Assembly: GCA_000496215.1 (NCBI GenBank)
Contig: KI543215.1
Coordinates: forward strand, 33,451 to 45,875
Reading direction: 5' to 3'
DNA from: an uncultured archaeon A07HN63
Lineage (GTDB): Archaea; Halobacteriota; Halobacteria; Halobacteriales; Haloferacaceae
DNA length: 12,425 bases
Made by a program: the position numbers and the translations under genes. The notes below the pieces were generated by a model, which was not told the DNA's origin, ran no database searches, and saw only the letters and a program-made list of their open reading frames with translations. Each line of letters starts with the position of its first letter. Position 1 is the first letter of the stretch. Of the stretch, positions 1 to 6,533 are shown piece after piece.

Positions 1-147
1 CCCGAACAGTCGGGTGGCCAGACCGAACCCGTGCTGTCGATCACGACCGAGGGCGACCTCGATCCGCTCGACGCGCTCGCGGCGGGCGCCGAGAGCGTCC
101 GTACTGCGACCGACGAGTTCAAAAACGCCGTCGACGCGGCTGCCTGA
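1..147 (+). CDS. rpoL: DNA-directed RNA polymerase subunit L (Rpo11), 3' end only
   Basis: This is the last 48 codons of a gene that begins left of the window, read in frame 1 and ending at TGA 145-147. The stretch begins PEQSGGQTEPVLSITTEG and ends EFKNAVDAAA, which matches my memory of haloarchaeal Rpo11. In the family this corresponds to the end of the Rpb11-like dimerisation fold plus the C-terminal helix, which pairs with Rpo3 to nucleate RNA polymerase assembly. The gene converges with hisF, leaving 81 bp between the two stops. The N-terminal half and the promoter are outside the window. The call rests on a short piece, but the NPEQSGGQT-type motif is distinctive. Confidence 0.8.
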   Translation, partial: PEQSGGQTEPVLSITTEGDLDPLDALAAGAESVRTATDEFKNAVDAAA

Positions 148-228
148 CGCCCGGTTGCGGATATCCCACCGCTTTCGTTCTCCCGCAATTACTCCGCCAG
201 CAACAGCCTCGTGGCGACGCGTCACCGA

Positions 229-1044
229 TCAGAGCCGAACCGGAATCCCGTCGTCGCGGAGATCCTGTTTGACCTCCTCGATAGAGTACTCGTCGAAGTG
301 GAAGATCGAGGCCGCCAGCCCGGCGTCGGCGTCGGCTTCGGTGAACACCTCGCTCATGTGCTCGGGGCTGCCACAGCCCGAGGAGGCGATCACGGGCGTC
401 GAGACGTTGTCACAGACGGCCTTCGTCAGCGGGATGTCGTAGCCGTCCTTCGTGCCGTCGGTGTCGATGGAGTTGACGAATAGTTCACCCGCACCGCGTT
501 CCTCGGCCTCCTTCGCCCACTCGATCACGTCGCGGCCGGTGCCCTCGCGGCCGCCCTTGATCGTACACTCGAACCAGCACTCCTCGCCGTCGACGGTGAC
601 GTAGTGTTCGCCCTCGTCGTCGAACCGCCGCTGGGCGTCGACCGAGATGACGATACACTGGCTGCCGAAGGCCTCGGCGCCCTCGGTGATGAGTTCGGGT
701 CGCTGGAGGGCGGCGGTGTTGATCGAGACCTTGTCCGCACCGGCCCGTAACGTTTCCTTGATATCTTCCTTCGTCCGGATGCCGCCGCCGACAGTGAGCG
801 GGATGAAACACTCGTCGGCGACCGCGGAGACGGTTTCGAGCATCGTTTCGCGGCCCTCGGCGGAGGCGGTGATATCGAGGAAGACGAACTCGTCGGCACC
901 AGATTCGTTGTAGGCCTTGGCCATCTCGACGGGGTCGCCCGTGTATTTGAGGTCCTCGAAGTTGACACCGGTGTAGACGGCTGGCTCGCCATCCTCGTCG
1001 GTGTCGACGTCGATACAGGGGATAATCCGTTTTGTGAGCGTCAT
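229..1044 (-). CDS. hisF: Imidazole glycerol phosphate synthase subunit HisF
   Basis: HisF is the cyclase subunit of the HisF-HisH complex. It converts PRFAR plus ammonia (delivered by HisH) to imidazole glycerol phosphate and AICAR, linking histidine and purine synthesis in the cytoplasm. The 271-residue protein has the expected (beta-alpha)8 barrel motifs: RIIPCIDVD with catalytic Asp12, LTVGGGIRTKEDI at about 83-95 (phosphate binding), VISVDAQ with the second catalytic Asp136, and NSIDTDGTKDGYD. The start at 1042-1044 (MTLTKRIIPC) is chosen because it matches the family N-terminus and lies about 32 bp from a TATA-like box. A longer frame runs to 1200, but its extra 52 residues do not look like HisF. 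The loop after Asp12 (TDEDGEPAVYTG) is longer and more acidic than the bacterial GRVVKG-type loop, as I recall for haloarchaeal HisF. hisH is not in the window. Confidence 0.95.
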   Translation of the reverse strand: MTLTKRIIPCIDVDTDEDGEPAVYTGVNFEDLKYTGDPVEMAKAYNESGADEFVFLDITASAEGRETMLETVSAVADECFIPLTVGGGIRTKEDIKETLRAGADKVSINTAALQRPELITEGAEAFGSQCIVISVDAQRRFDDEGEHYVTVDGEECWFECTIKGGREGTGRDVIEWAKEAEERGAGELFVNSIDTDGTKDGYDIPLTKAVCDNVSTPVIASSGCGSPEHMSEVFTEADADAGLAASIFHFDEYSIEEVKQDLRDDGIPVRL

Positions 1045-1070
1045 CTGATACGAGCGCCTACGGAACCACC

Positions 1071-1080
1071 GGATAAAAAT
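1071..1080 (-). promoter_or_regulatory. Putative TATA box of hisF
   Basis: On the minus strand this reads ATTTTTATCC. It is centred about 32 bp upstream of the hisF ATG, which would give a leaderless or nearly leaderless mRNA. It is the most AT-rich run in the hisF/kinase intergenic region. The assignment is by position and composition only. Confidence 0.5.
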
Positions 1081-1152
1081 CGTCTGCAACGGGGAACCAT
1101 AGCCGGCCGGTGTCGCTGGCGGCACGCACTCATCGCTTGGCGAAAGGACCGG

Positions 1153-1160
1153 GCTTATCC
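1153..1160 (+). promoter_or_regulatory. Putative TATA box of the histidine kinase gene
   Basis: The plus-strand run GCTTATCC lies about 48 bp upstream of the ATG at 1206, predicting a transcript start near 1183 and a leader of roughly 20 nt. No Shine-Dalgarno-like motif is visible before the ATG. It also argues against the longer upstream GTG start at 1110, which would lie upstream of this box. Confidence 0.35.
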
Positions 1161-1205
1161 ACCGGCGATAACTACAACGGGCTGAGACACCCTCGATCAC
1201 ATCCT

Positions 1206-2888
1206 ATGCTCCCCGAGTTCGGTAGCGTGCTTATGTGGCATGTCGTCGCGTTCAGTCTCGCCTGTCTCCTCGGGGGTGGGAGTGCTGTCTGGACGTACTA
1301 CCACCGCGATCAACACGCTGCACAGGCGTTTTTGCTGTTTCTCGTGGTCACCGTCGCGTGGAACGCAACCGTCCTGTTCAGGATCGTCGGTCCGATCGCC
1401 CTCGGCTGGGAGCTCCACCTCATCGAGCAGTTCTTCCAGGTACTGATGACGCTCGTCTGGCTGTATTTCGCCGTGGTCTACGCCGGCTACCGGTCGGTGC
1501 TCATGCGCCGGTCGGTCGCCTACCCGCTGGCCGCCGTTGGGATCAGCATGCTCGCTGTGGAGTCGTTCCCCCCGATCGCGGCAAGGACAAACACGAATCC
1601 GACGACCATCCAGGAGCCGTTTGCTTTCGTTACGTGGACCGATACCGCACTCTCCGGGGTTGTCGAGGTGCTTGCGCTGGCGGCGTTTGCGATCGGCTCC
1701 GGACTGATCCTCTATAAGCTGCTGACCACAAACTACGTGCAGGCATGGCAGATCGCCCTCGTCTTTGCCGCAACGTCCGGCGCGATCCTGGTTGAGCTGG
1801 TCGAATCGGGTATTCCACACGCGGTCTCCGGCGTCGACTACCCGGCGATAGCCGTGACAGGCGTCGGCGTCTCCTATGTGGTCGGCCTCTACCGCTACGA
1901 TCTTTTCGGCTACACGCCGGTCGATATGTCGGACGTGATCGACGGGATCACGGCCCCGGTGATCGTCCTGAATCCCGAGCAACGGGTCGTCGATTTCAAT
2001 GCATCGGCGCGGGCGACCTTCGGCGCGCTCGCCGCGGGCCAGCAGGCCGAGGAAGTGCTGCCAGACTCCCTCGTCGATGCCGTTCCGCTGACCGCGACCG
2101 AGCCGACCGAAACCGAGGTGACACTCAGCCGCGACGGCGAGGACCGCATCTACCGGCTCTACGCCGCCCCGCTCGACTCGTTCGGCGACAGTCAGGGCCT
2201 CGCGGTGACGGTGCGCGATCTGACGACCCAGCGTCGCCAGCAGGCGAATCTGGATCTGCTCAAACAGATTCTCACCCGCGCGCTCAGACACAACATCCGC
2301 AACAAGGTCGACGTCGTGAAGGCGAACAGTCAGGAACTCCTCGACCGCCTCGACGGCCCGGAACGGGACCGTGCGCGCGACGCCAACGACGCCGCCGATG
2401 CCCTCCTCTCGATCAGCACCAAGACGCGGGTGATGAAGGAGGTCGCCGAAAACCGCGGGCGAACGACGCCCATCGAGTTGACCGACCTCGTCGCCACAAC
2501 TGTCGCCGACTGCGAGCAGGAGTACCCCGATACCGTCTTCGAAACCGAGTTTCCCGAAGCCTGTTCGGTCGAGGTGACGCCGGACATCTCGCACGCGCTT
2601 CGCCAGCTCGTCGAGAACGCCGCCGAACACAACCCTGCTGCCGACGCCACGGTCCGGGTGACTCTCGAAAAAACGGCCGACGCCGCGGTGATCACGATCG
2701 AGGATAACGGTCCCGGCATCCCGGACAACGAGCTGACCGTGCTTGAGCGCGGACAGGAGGAGGTCCTCGATCACGGGAGCGGGATCGGGCTCTGGATCGT
2801 CACTCTCGTCGTCGACGAAATCGATGGGGCGATCCAGTACGACACCGGCGACGACGGGACGACGATCACACTCCGGATCGATAGCTAA
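1206..2888 (+). CDS. Orphan membrane sensor histidine kinase (7TM-PAS-HisKA-HATPase)
   Basis: This 560-residue sensor kinase should autophosphorylate on His in response to an unknown signal. There are seven hydrophobic segments at about 10-32, 41-63, 73-95, 102-120, 146-171, 180-200 and 210-230, which fits the His_kinase_N_7TM type of sensor domain. A PAS domain spans about 240-340 (it begins MSDVIDGITAPVIVLNPEQ). The H-box TRALRHNIRNKVDVV carries His362. The ATPase has an N-box (LRQLVENAAEHNP, Asn471), a G1 box DNGPGIP (500-506) and a G2 box HGSGIGLWIV (523-532). All catalytic motifs look intact. The ATG at 1206 is preferred over an in-frame GTG at 1110, because the first TM segment then starts near residue 10 and the TATA-like box lies upstream. 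No response regulator is adjacent. The gene is divergent from hisF and converges on DHS with a 6 bp gap. Confidence 0.9.
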   Translation: MLPEFGSVLMWHVVAFSLACLLGGGSAVWTYYHRDQHAAQAFLLFLVVTVAWNATVLFRIVGPIALGWELHLIEQFFQVLMTLVWLYFAVVYAGYRSVLMRRSVAYPLAAVGISMLAVESFPPIAARTNTNPTTIQEPFAFVTWTDTALSGVVEVLALAAFAIGSGLILYKLLTTNYVQAWQIALVFAATSGAILVELVESGIPHAVSGVDYPAIAVTGVGVSYVVGLYRYDLFGYTPVDMSDVIDGITAPVIVLNPEQRVVDFNASARATFGALAAGQQAEEVLPDSLVDAVPLTATEPTETEVTLSRDGEDRIYRLYAAPLDSFGDSQGLAVTVRDLTTQRRQQANLDLLKQILTRALRHNIRNKVDVVKANSQELLDRLDGPERDRARDANDAADALLSISTKTRVMKEVAENRGRTTPIELTDLVATTVADCEQEYPDTVFETEFPEACSVEVTPDISHALRQLVENAAEHNPAADATVRVTLEKTADAAVITIEDNGPGIPDNELTVLERGQEEVLDHGSGIGLWIVTLVVDEIDGAIQYDTGDDGTTITLRIDS

Positions 2889-2894
2889 CCCGCG

Positions 2895-3887
2895 TCAGTC
2901 GTCGCGGTTGTGGAACGCCGCGGCTGCCAGCAGCGGGAACACCAGCGTCGCCTCGGCCTCGATCTGGGTGTAGTTCGTCTCTTGTTCCTTGATCTTCCCC
3001 CACGAGACGGCCTCGTCCGGCGGCGCGCCCGACAGCGAGCCGTCGCCCTCCATCCCTGTCGAGATGTAGACCACGTAGTCCGCGCCGCCGCGGAAGAGGT
3101 TCGTCATGATCGCGTGGTGTTTCGGGACGCCGTCGCCGACGGCGATCAGGCCAGTTGTATCGGCCAGCAGACCCTGTTCGATGAGTTTGTCGTAGTCGTC
3201 GAGGATCTCGATGCCGATGTCGACATCGTTGGCCTGTTTGTAGTAGTAGAGAAAGTTCCCGACCTCGGCGTCGGTCAGTGCGGGGCAGTACACCGGCACG
3301 TCGTGATCGGCGGCCTGTTTCAGCACCGAATCCTCGTCGTCCAGCCGCTCGCCAAGCTCGCGGGCGAACTCGGTCGGCGTGCGGACCTGCTCCTCGGCGA
3401 AGAAATCGTCGAAGAAATCGTAGAGGTACTGTTCGAGCCAGACGTAGCGATCCGAGGGCACGTAGATGTTGCCGAGGCGGTTGATCCCCTGTTCGCGGAG
3501 TTCGGCCTCGTCGGCCTGCCACTCGCCCATCTTGAACGGGCGGGCGCTCTTGATCACGTCCTCGGTCAGCGAGCCGGAGGTCGTGATCAGCACGTCGACG
3601 TGGCCCTCGCGGATCAGCGAGGCGACGACCTCGCGCAGCCCCGAGGAGATGATGTTGGAGGTGCAGGTGAGGTAGATCGTCGCGTCGTCGTCCTGCATCT
3701 TTTTGCTGATCTCGATGCCCTCCGCGAGATGGGTCGCCTGAAAGCCGGTCGTCGCGTAGCTATCCAGCAGGTCGTCAAGATCGAAGTCGCCGCGGAAATC
3801 GTAACCAGCCACGTCGGCGGTGTCGGGCTCGTTGTCGCTGCCCGGCACGACGTTGTCGTGGGTTTCCTCGCTCGTGTCGTTGCTCAT
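2895..3887 (-). CDS. dhs: Deoxyhypusine synthase
   Basis: Deoxyhypusine synthase uses NAD and transfers an aminobutyl group (from spermidine in eukaryotes) to a lysine of aIF5A. Haloarchaea may use an agmatine-based variant. The 330-residue protein carries the NAD-site motifs TSNIISSGLREVV and TTSGSLTEDVIK (which corresponds to TTAGGVEED in other members), PKHH at 255-258, and the active-site block GAPPDEAVSWGKI with catalytic Lys298. LVFPLL follows as in the family. The first ~25 residues are an acidic tail outside the conserved fold. The start ATG at 3885-3887 is supported by a weak TATA-like TTCAAACC about 26 bp upstream, so the mRNA may be leaderless. The gene converges with the histidine kinase gene. 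aIF5A and agmatinase genes are not in the window. Confidence 0.93.
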   Translation of the reverse strand: MSNDTSEETHDNVVPGSDNEPDTADVAGYDFRGDFDLDDLLDSYATTGFQATHLAEGIEISKKMQDDDATIYLTCTSNIISSGLREVVASLIREGHVDVLITTSGSLTEDVIKSARPFKMGEWQADEAELREQGINRLGNIYVPSDRYVWLEQYLYDFFDDFFAEEQVRTPTEFARELGERLDDEDSVLKQAADHDVPVYCPALTDAEVGNFLYYYKQANDVDIGIEILDDYDKLIEQGLLADTTGLIAVGDGVPKHHAIMTNLFRGGADYVVYISTGMEGDGSLSGAPPDEAVSWGKIKEQETNYTQIEAEATLVFPLLAAAAFHNRDD

Positions 3888-4064
3888 ACGCGAGCGTTGG
3901 GCTACGTGGGTTTGAACGCCTCGGCTTCGTTGCGTTGAACGCTATTGCATGGTAGAAATCGAATAGTAATAGCGTGTAATATATAGAATGAGTTCAGCAC
4001 GCACTGTTGGAGCAACGCTGGGCTATTGCTCGAATTTCTCAGCCCGTGTTGCCGATATGGCCAA
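3888..4064. other. AT-richer intergenic region with short palindrome and repeats
   Basis: No convincing gene is present. The region holds a weak TATA-like TTCAAACC for DHS (3909-3916, minus strand). It also has an 11-bp palindrome GCGTTGAACGC at 3932-3942, and a direct repeat TTGAACGC at 3912-3919 and 3935-3942. From 3960 on the base composition becomes clearly more AT-rich (for example TAATATATAG around 3978-3986) than the flanking genes. A possible ORF at 3902-4105 on the minus strand reads as unstructured sequence and is not supported. Confidence 0.45.
4010..4051. other. Nested stem-loops downstream of the cysteine-rich gene
   Basis: GAGCAA (4010-4015) pairs perfectly with TTGCTC (4026-4031). 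An alternative, larger fold pairs CAAC (4013-4016) with GTTG (4048-4051) and GGGCT (4020-4024) with AGCCC (4041-4045). The structures lie just after the stop of the 73-residue protein gene and could serve as a 3' end or terminator-like element. They could equally be a remnant of mobile DNA. No T-tract follows on the minus strand. Confidence 0.3.
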
Positions 4065-4286
4065 TTAGCAGCAGTTGCTATCGTCCGGGTTCCACGTACA
4101 CGCATTGCCGGTCGTCAGGCTATTTTCCTCGATGTATGCGGAGAGACACGCATAGTTACAGAAGTACTCGGGTGACCCACAGTCGTCGTCACAGTCACGG
4201 ACACAGATTGGGTCGTGGTCGAAAATACGCGACCCACAGTACGCACATAATTCGTCTGCCTCAGGGGTTTCGACAGTTGCGGACAT
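4065..4286 (-). CDS. Small cysteine-rich putative zinc-binding protein (DUF7576-like)
   Basis: This 73-residue protein has ten cysteines, very high for a haloarchaeal protein. CAYCG (Cys14, Cys17) and YFCNYAC (Cys43, Cys47) form a C-x2-C ... C-x3-C pair typical of treble-clef or zinc-ribbon folds. Between them Cys28, Cys32 and Cys36 form C-x3-C-x3-C, and Cys63, Cys72 and Cys73 end the protein. The CxxC plus YFC-x3-C layout resembles the small haloarchaeal zinc-finger proteins called DUF7576, but I recall that family only roughly. There is no TM segment or signal peptide. The role is unknown; a nucleic-acid or protein interaction zinc finger is a guess. The gene is a single unit in an AT-richer stretch between DHS and the glucosidase. 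A weak TATA-like run (ACGTTTTC region, 4311-4318) lies about 28 bp upstream of the ATG. Confidence 0.75.
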   Translation of the reverse strand: MSATVETPEADELCAYCGSRIFDHDPICVRDCDDDCGSPEYFCNYACLSAYIEENSLTTGNACTWNPDDSNCC

Positions 4287-4430
4287 ACCTACTGTAGGGA
4301 GAGTGGTAGCGAAAACGTTTGGTACAATCTGGCTTATATCCTGACCGATTCACGCATTGTATTCAGCACCGAATCAGAAACAAGTCAGCAAGACATTACT
4401 TCAATAACACTACTTTGTGAGTGATCTATA
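4287..4430. other. AT-rich intergenic region
   Basis: These 144 bp separate the cysteine-rich gene from the stop of the glucosidase gene. They are visibly more AT-rich than the surrounding coding DNA. They contain the weak promoter of the cysteine-rich gene at the left, and a TATA-like run CTTATATCC (4333-4341) on the plus strand with no plus-strand gene after it. I see no RNA gene, repeat or ORF here. Confidence 0.4.
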
Positions 4431-6203
4431 CTACTCCAACCGATAGATTCGCGCTTCCCACGGCCGCAGATCGAAGGCTTCGGCGTCGATATCGGTCGCG
4501 CGCTCGTCGGCCCCGTAGTTACACAGCAGGAGTTCGGCCTCCATCTCGTGGGGGTCGAAGTCGACTTCTGCTTCGGGAATCCACGTATGGCTCTCCCACT
4601 CGGCGAAGTTGAGCGTGATCAGCAGTCGCTCGTCGCCGAGCGTGCGGATGTACGACCAGACCTCCTCGTGGTCGTTGATCAGCACGTCGTAGCGACCGTA
4701 CACCATCACGTCGCTCGCGTCGCTGTCCTTGCGGAGGTCGATCAGATCGCGGTAGTAGTGCCAGATCGAGTCCTCGTTTGCGCGGGCGGCGTCGACGTTG
4801 ATCTCGTCGTGGTTGGGGTTGACGCCGATCCACGGCTCGCCGTCGGTGAAGCCGGCGTTTTCGCTGTCGTCCCACTGCACCGGCGTCCGGGCGTTGTCGC
4901 GGCTGTTGTGCCGCAGGCCGTGTTTGATGTCGTCGAAGTCCTCGATCTCGCCGCTTTCGAGCGCGTTCCGCACGGGGTTGATCGTCTCCACGTCGCGGAA
5001 TTCGTCCAGCGAGTCGAAGGGGTAGTTCGTCATGCCGATCTCGGCCCCCTGGAAGATGTACGGCGTCCCGCGCAGCGTGAAGATCAGCGTCGCCAGCAGT
5101 TTCGCGGACTCCTCGCGGTACTCGCCATCGTTGCCGAACCGTGAGACCAGCCGCGGCTGGTCGTGATTGCTGAGGTAGATGCTATTCCAGCCGTCGTCGG
5201 CCAGCCCGTACTGCCAGCGGTTGAACGAGTCCCGGAGGTCGTTGAGCGTCCACTCGTTGGTCTCCCAGATCTCCCCGCCGTGATCCAGCAGGACGTGATC
5301 GAAGTGGAACAAGGTGGACAGCGGCCCGTCGCGGCCGACGTAGTCGATGGCGGTCTCCATATCCATCCGGCCCATCATCTCGCCGAGCGCGAACACGTCT
5401 CGATCCGCGAGCACGCGGTCGTGCATGGTGTCGAGGAACTCCTGCATCCGCGGGCCGTCGAAGGTCTCCCACACCTCGGTGTCGTTTTGCGGCGGGTCGT
5501 GGTCGGTGACCGACTCGGGTTTCGACAGCAGATTGATCACGTCCATCCGGAAGCCGTCGATGCCCTTGTCGAGCCACCACTCCATCATCTCGAAGATCTC
5601 GTCGCGGACATCCGGGTTCTCCCAGTTCAGATCGGGCTGTTTCTCGTCGAAGAGGTGGAGATACCACTTGCCGACCTCCTCGTCGTAGGCCCACGCCGGG
5701 CCGCCGAAGAAGGACTCCCACTCGTTCGGTGGGGCCTCGTCCTCGGGACCGAGATGGCCGGTGAAGCCGTCGATGTCGGCCCGGCCGTTCTTCCAGATGT
5801 AGTAGTCGTGGTACTCGCTGTCTGGATCGCGGGCGTTGACGAACCACTCGTGTTCGTCGGAGGTGTGGTTGACCACGAGGTCCATGATGAGTTTGATATC
5901 GCGGTCGTGGAGGCCGTCAAGGAGTTCCTCCCAGTCTGCCATCGTCCCGAACTCGTCCATGATCGACTGGTAGTCGGCGATGTCGTACCCGTTGTCGGCG
6001 TTCGGCGATTCGTAGACGGGATTGAGCCAGACGATATCGATCCCCAGCGCGTCGAGATAGTCGAGTTTCTCGATGATGCCCGGCAGGTCGCCGACGCCGT
6101 CGGCGTCGGTGTCGTTGAAGCTGCGTGGGTAAATCTGGTAGATAACCGACTCTTTCCACCACGCACGGTCGATTAGCTGTTCGTCCGCTGTCGGATCTGT
6201 CAT
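4431..6203 (-). CDS. GH13 alpha-glucosidase, oligo-1,6-glucosidase type
   Basis: This 590-residue cytoplasmic enzyme (no signal peptide) should hydrolyse terminal alpha-glucosidic bonds of short malto- or isomalto-oligosaccharides. It shows all GH13 conserved regions: WWKESVIYQIYPRSF at 15-29, the DTDADGVGDLPGI calcium-type loop at 31-43, DLVVNHTSDEHEWF at 108-121, GFRMDVINL with nucleophile Asp221, FALGEMMG with acid/base Glu275, and YLSNHDQPRLVSRFG with Asp348. The residue after the nucleophile is Val222. In this family Val there goes with alpha-1,6 activity and Thr with maltase activity, so an isomaltase preference is inferred. The C-terminal beta domain ends LRPWEARIYRLE, so the protein looks complete and slightly longer than bacterial homologues (about 555-560). 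A TATA-like GCTTAACG lies 28 bp upstream. No sugar transporter or regulator is adjacent. Confidence 0.92.
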   Translation of the reverse strand: MTDPTADEQLIDRAWWKESVIYQIYPRSFNDTDADGVGDLPGIIEKLDYLDALGIDIVWLNPVYESPNADNGYDIADYQSIMDEFGTMADWEELLDGLHDRDIKLIMDLVVNHTSDEHEWFVNARDPDSEYHDYYIWKNGRADIDGFTGHLGPEDEAPPNEWESFFGGPAWAYDEEVGKWYLHLFDEKQPDLNWENPDVRDEIFEMMEWWLDKGIDGFRMDVINLLSKPESVTDHDPPQNDTEVWETFDGPRMQEFLDTMHDRVLADRDVFALGEMMGRMDMETAIDYVGRDGPLSTLFHFDHVLLDHGGEIWETNEWTLNDLRDSFNRWQYGLADDGWNSIYLSNHDQPRLVSRFGNDGEYREESAKLLATLIFTLRGTPYIFQGAEIGMTNYPFDSLDEFRDVETINPVRNALESGEIEDFDDIKHGLRHNSRDNARTPVQWDDSENAGFTDGEPWIGVNPNHDEINVDAARANEDSIWHYYRDLIDLRKDSDASDVMVYGRYDVLINDHEEVWSYIRTLGDERLLITLNFAEWESHTWIPEAEVDFDPHEMEAELLLCNYGADERATDIDAEAFDLRPWEARIYRLE

Positions 6204-6226
6204 ACTACACCCTGTTTGGCCGACTG

Positions 6227-6234
6227 CGTTAAGC
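6227..6234 (-). promoter_or_regulatory. Putative TATA box of the alpha-glucosidase gene
   Basis: On the minus strand this reads GCTTAACG. It is centred about 28 bp upstream of the start codon at 6201-6203, which fits a leaderless transcript. It lies in the 96-bp divergent region shared with the small membrane protein gene. Confidence 0.35.
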
Positions 6235-6264
6235 GCTATGGCTTCCGGCCGGCGGTGGATGCGT

Positions 6265-6274
6265 GCGTTTTACT
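6265..6274 (+). promoter_or_regulatory. Putative TATA box of the small membrane protein gene
   Basis: The plus-strand run GCGTTTTACT is centred about 30 bp upstream of the ATG at 6300. This is the leaderless spacing and supports that start over the in-frame ATG further upstream at 6216. Confidence 0.45.
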
Positions 6275-6299
6275 ACGCGACCGGTCCAACCATCGCCCA

Positions 6300-6473
6300 A
6301 TGACTGCACACGATCACGAGGGAGAGGACGGGTTCGACAGACACGAGGAAAGCGACGCGGGACGCGTCACGTCACCGATGCAGTCGTTTACCTCACAGCA
6401 GGTGACGACCGGCCTTCTCGCGTTGCTTGTCGGGCTGGCGGTCGTCTTCGGCCTCCCGCTGCTGGTGCTGTAG
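6300..6473 (+). CDS. Small single-TM protein (DUF7550-like)
   Basis: This 57-residue protein has an acidic, His-rich N-terminus (MTAHDHEGEDGF), then TSPMQSFTSQQVTTG and one hydrophobic helix to the end (about 36-57, LLALLVGLAVVFGLPLLVL). It should be tail-anchored in the membrane. The PMQ-F-QV-TG motif before a C-terminal TM recalls the small haloarchaeal family I know as DUF7550; function is unknown. The start at 6300 is chosen over the in-frame 6216 start because it begins at the acidic tail, sits 30 bp from a TATA-like box, and removes 28 residues that overlap the divergent glucosidase promoter. It is a single gene between the divergent glucosidase and the converging ABC ATPase. Confidence 0.7.
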   Translation: MTAHDHEGEDGFDRHEESDAGRVTSPMQSFTSQQVTTGLLALLVGLAVVFGLPLLVL

Positions 6474-6507
6474 CGCGGCCAACACTCCTCTTTGCCTGCA
6501 AAAGCAG

Positions 6508-6533
6508 CTATAGCAGCAAGTGCCTATAGCAGC
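6508..6533. repeat. 10-bp direct repeat over the ABC ATPase stop codon
   Basis: CTATAGCAGC occurs at 6508-6517 and again at 6524-6533, a 16-bp period. The second copy contains the TAG stop and last Leu codons of the ABC ATPase gene; the first lies just past the stop. The first copy also forms the 8-bp palindrome GCTATAGC (6507-6514). It looks like a small local duplication. Confidence 0.5.

Noticed and set aside
148..228. Possible RNA gene or terminator between rpoL and hisF
   Set aside because: No T-tract, stable stem-loop or tRNA-like fold is visible in these 81 bp.
1045..1200. Longer HisF start at 1200 (323 residues)
   Set aside because: The extra 52 residues do not resemble HisF and would overlap the promoter region. 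The MTLTKRIIPC start fits the family and the TATA spacing.
1171..1205. CTGAGACACCC before the kinase gene, resembling the CTGAGA of a TPP riboswitch
   Set aside because: The second conserved part (ACCTGATCTGG-type) and the closing stems are absent, and the gene is not a thiamine gene. A chance match.
1197..2774. 525-codon open frame on the minus strand opposite the histidine kinase
   Set aside because: Antisense shadow of a GC-rich gene; no recognisable domain, and the plus-strand frame carries all kinase motifs. The same applies to the long opposite-strand frames at 2910-3938, 5163-6176, 6608-7285 and 9240-10472.
4028..4036. Cys28-Cys32-Cys36 spacing of the small protein (about 4179-4205) considered as a radical SAM or Fe-S cluster motif
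   Set aside because: The spacing is C-x3-C-x3-C and not C-x3-C-x2-C, and 73 residues cannot hold a radical SAM barrel. Zinc binding fits better.
4007..4297. 96-codon plus-strand frame opposite the cysteine-rich gene
   Set aside because: Composition is that of an antisense frame (His-, Arg- and Ser-rich with no pattern), while the minus strand gives an ordered Cys-motif protein.
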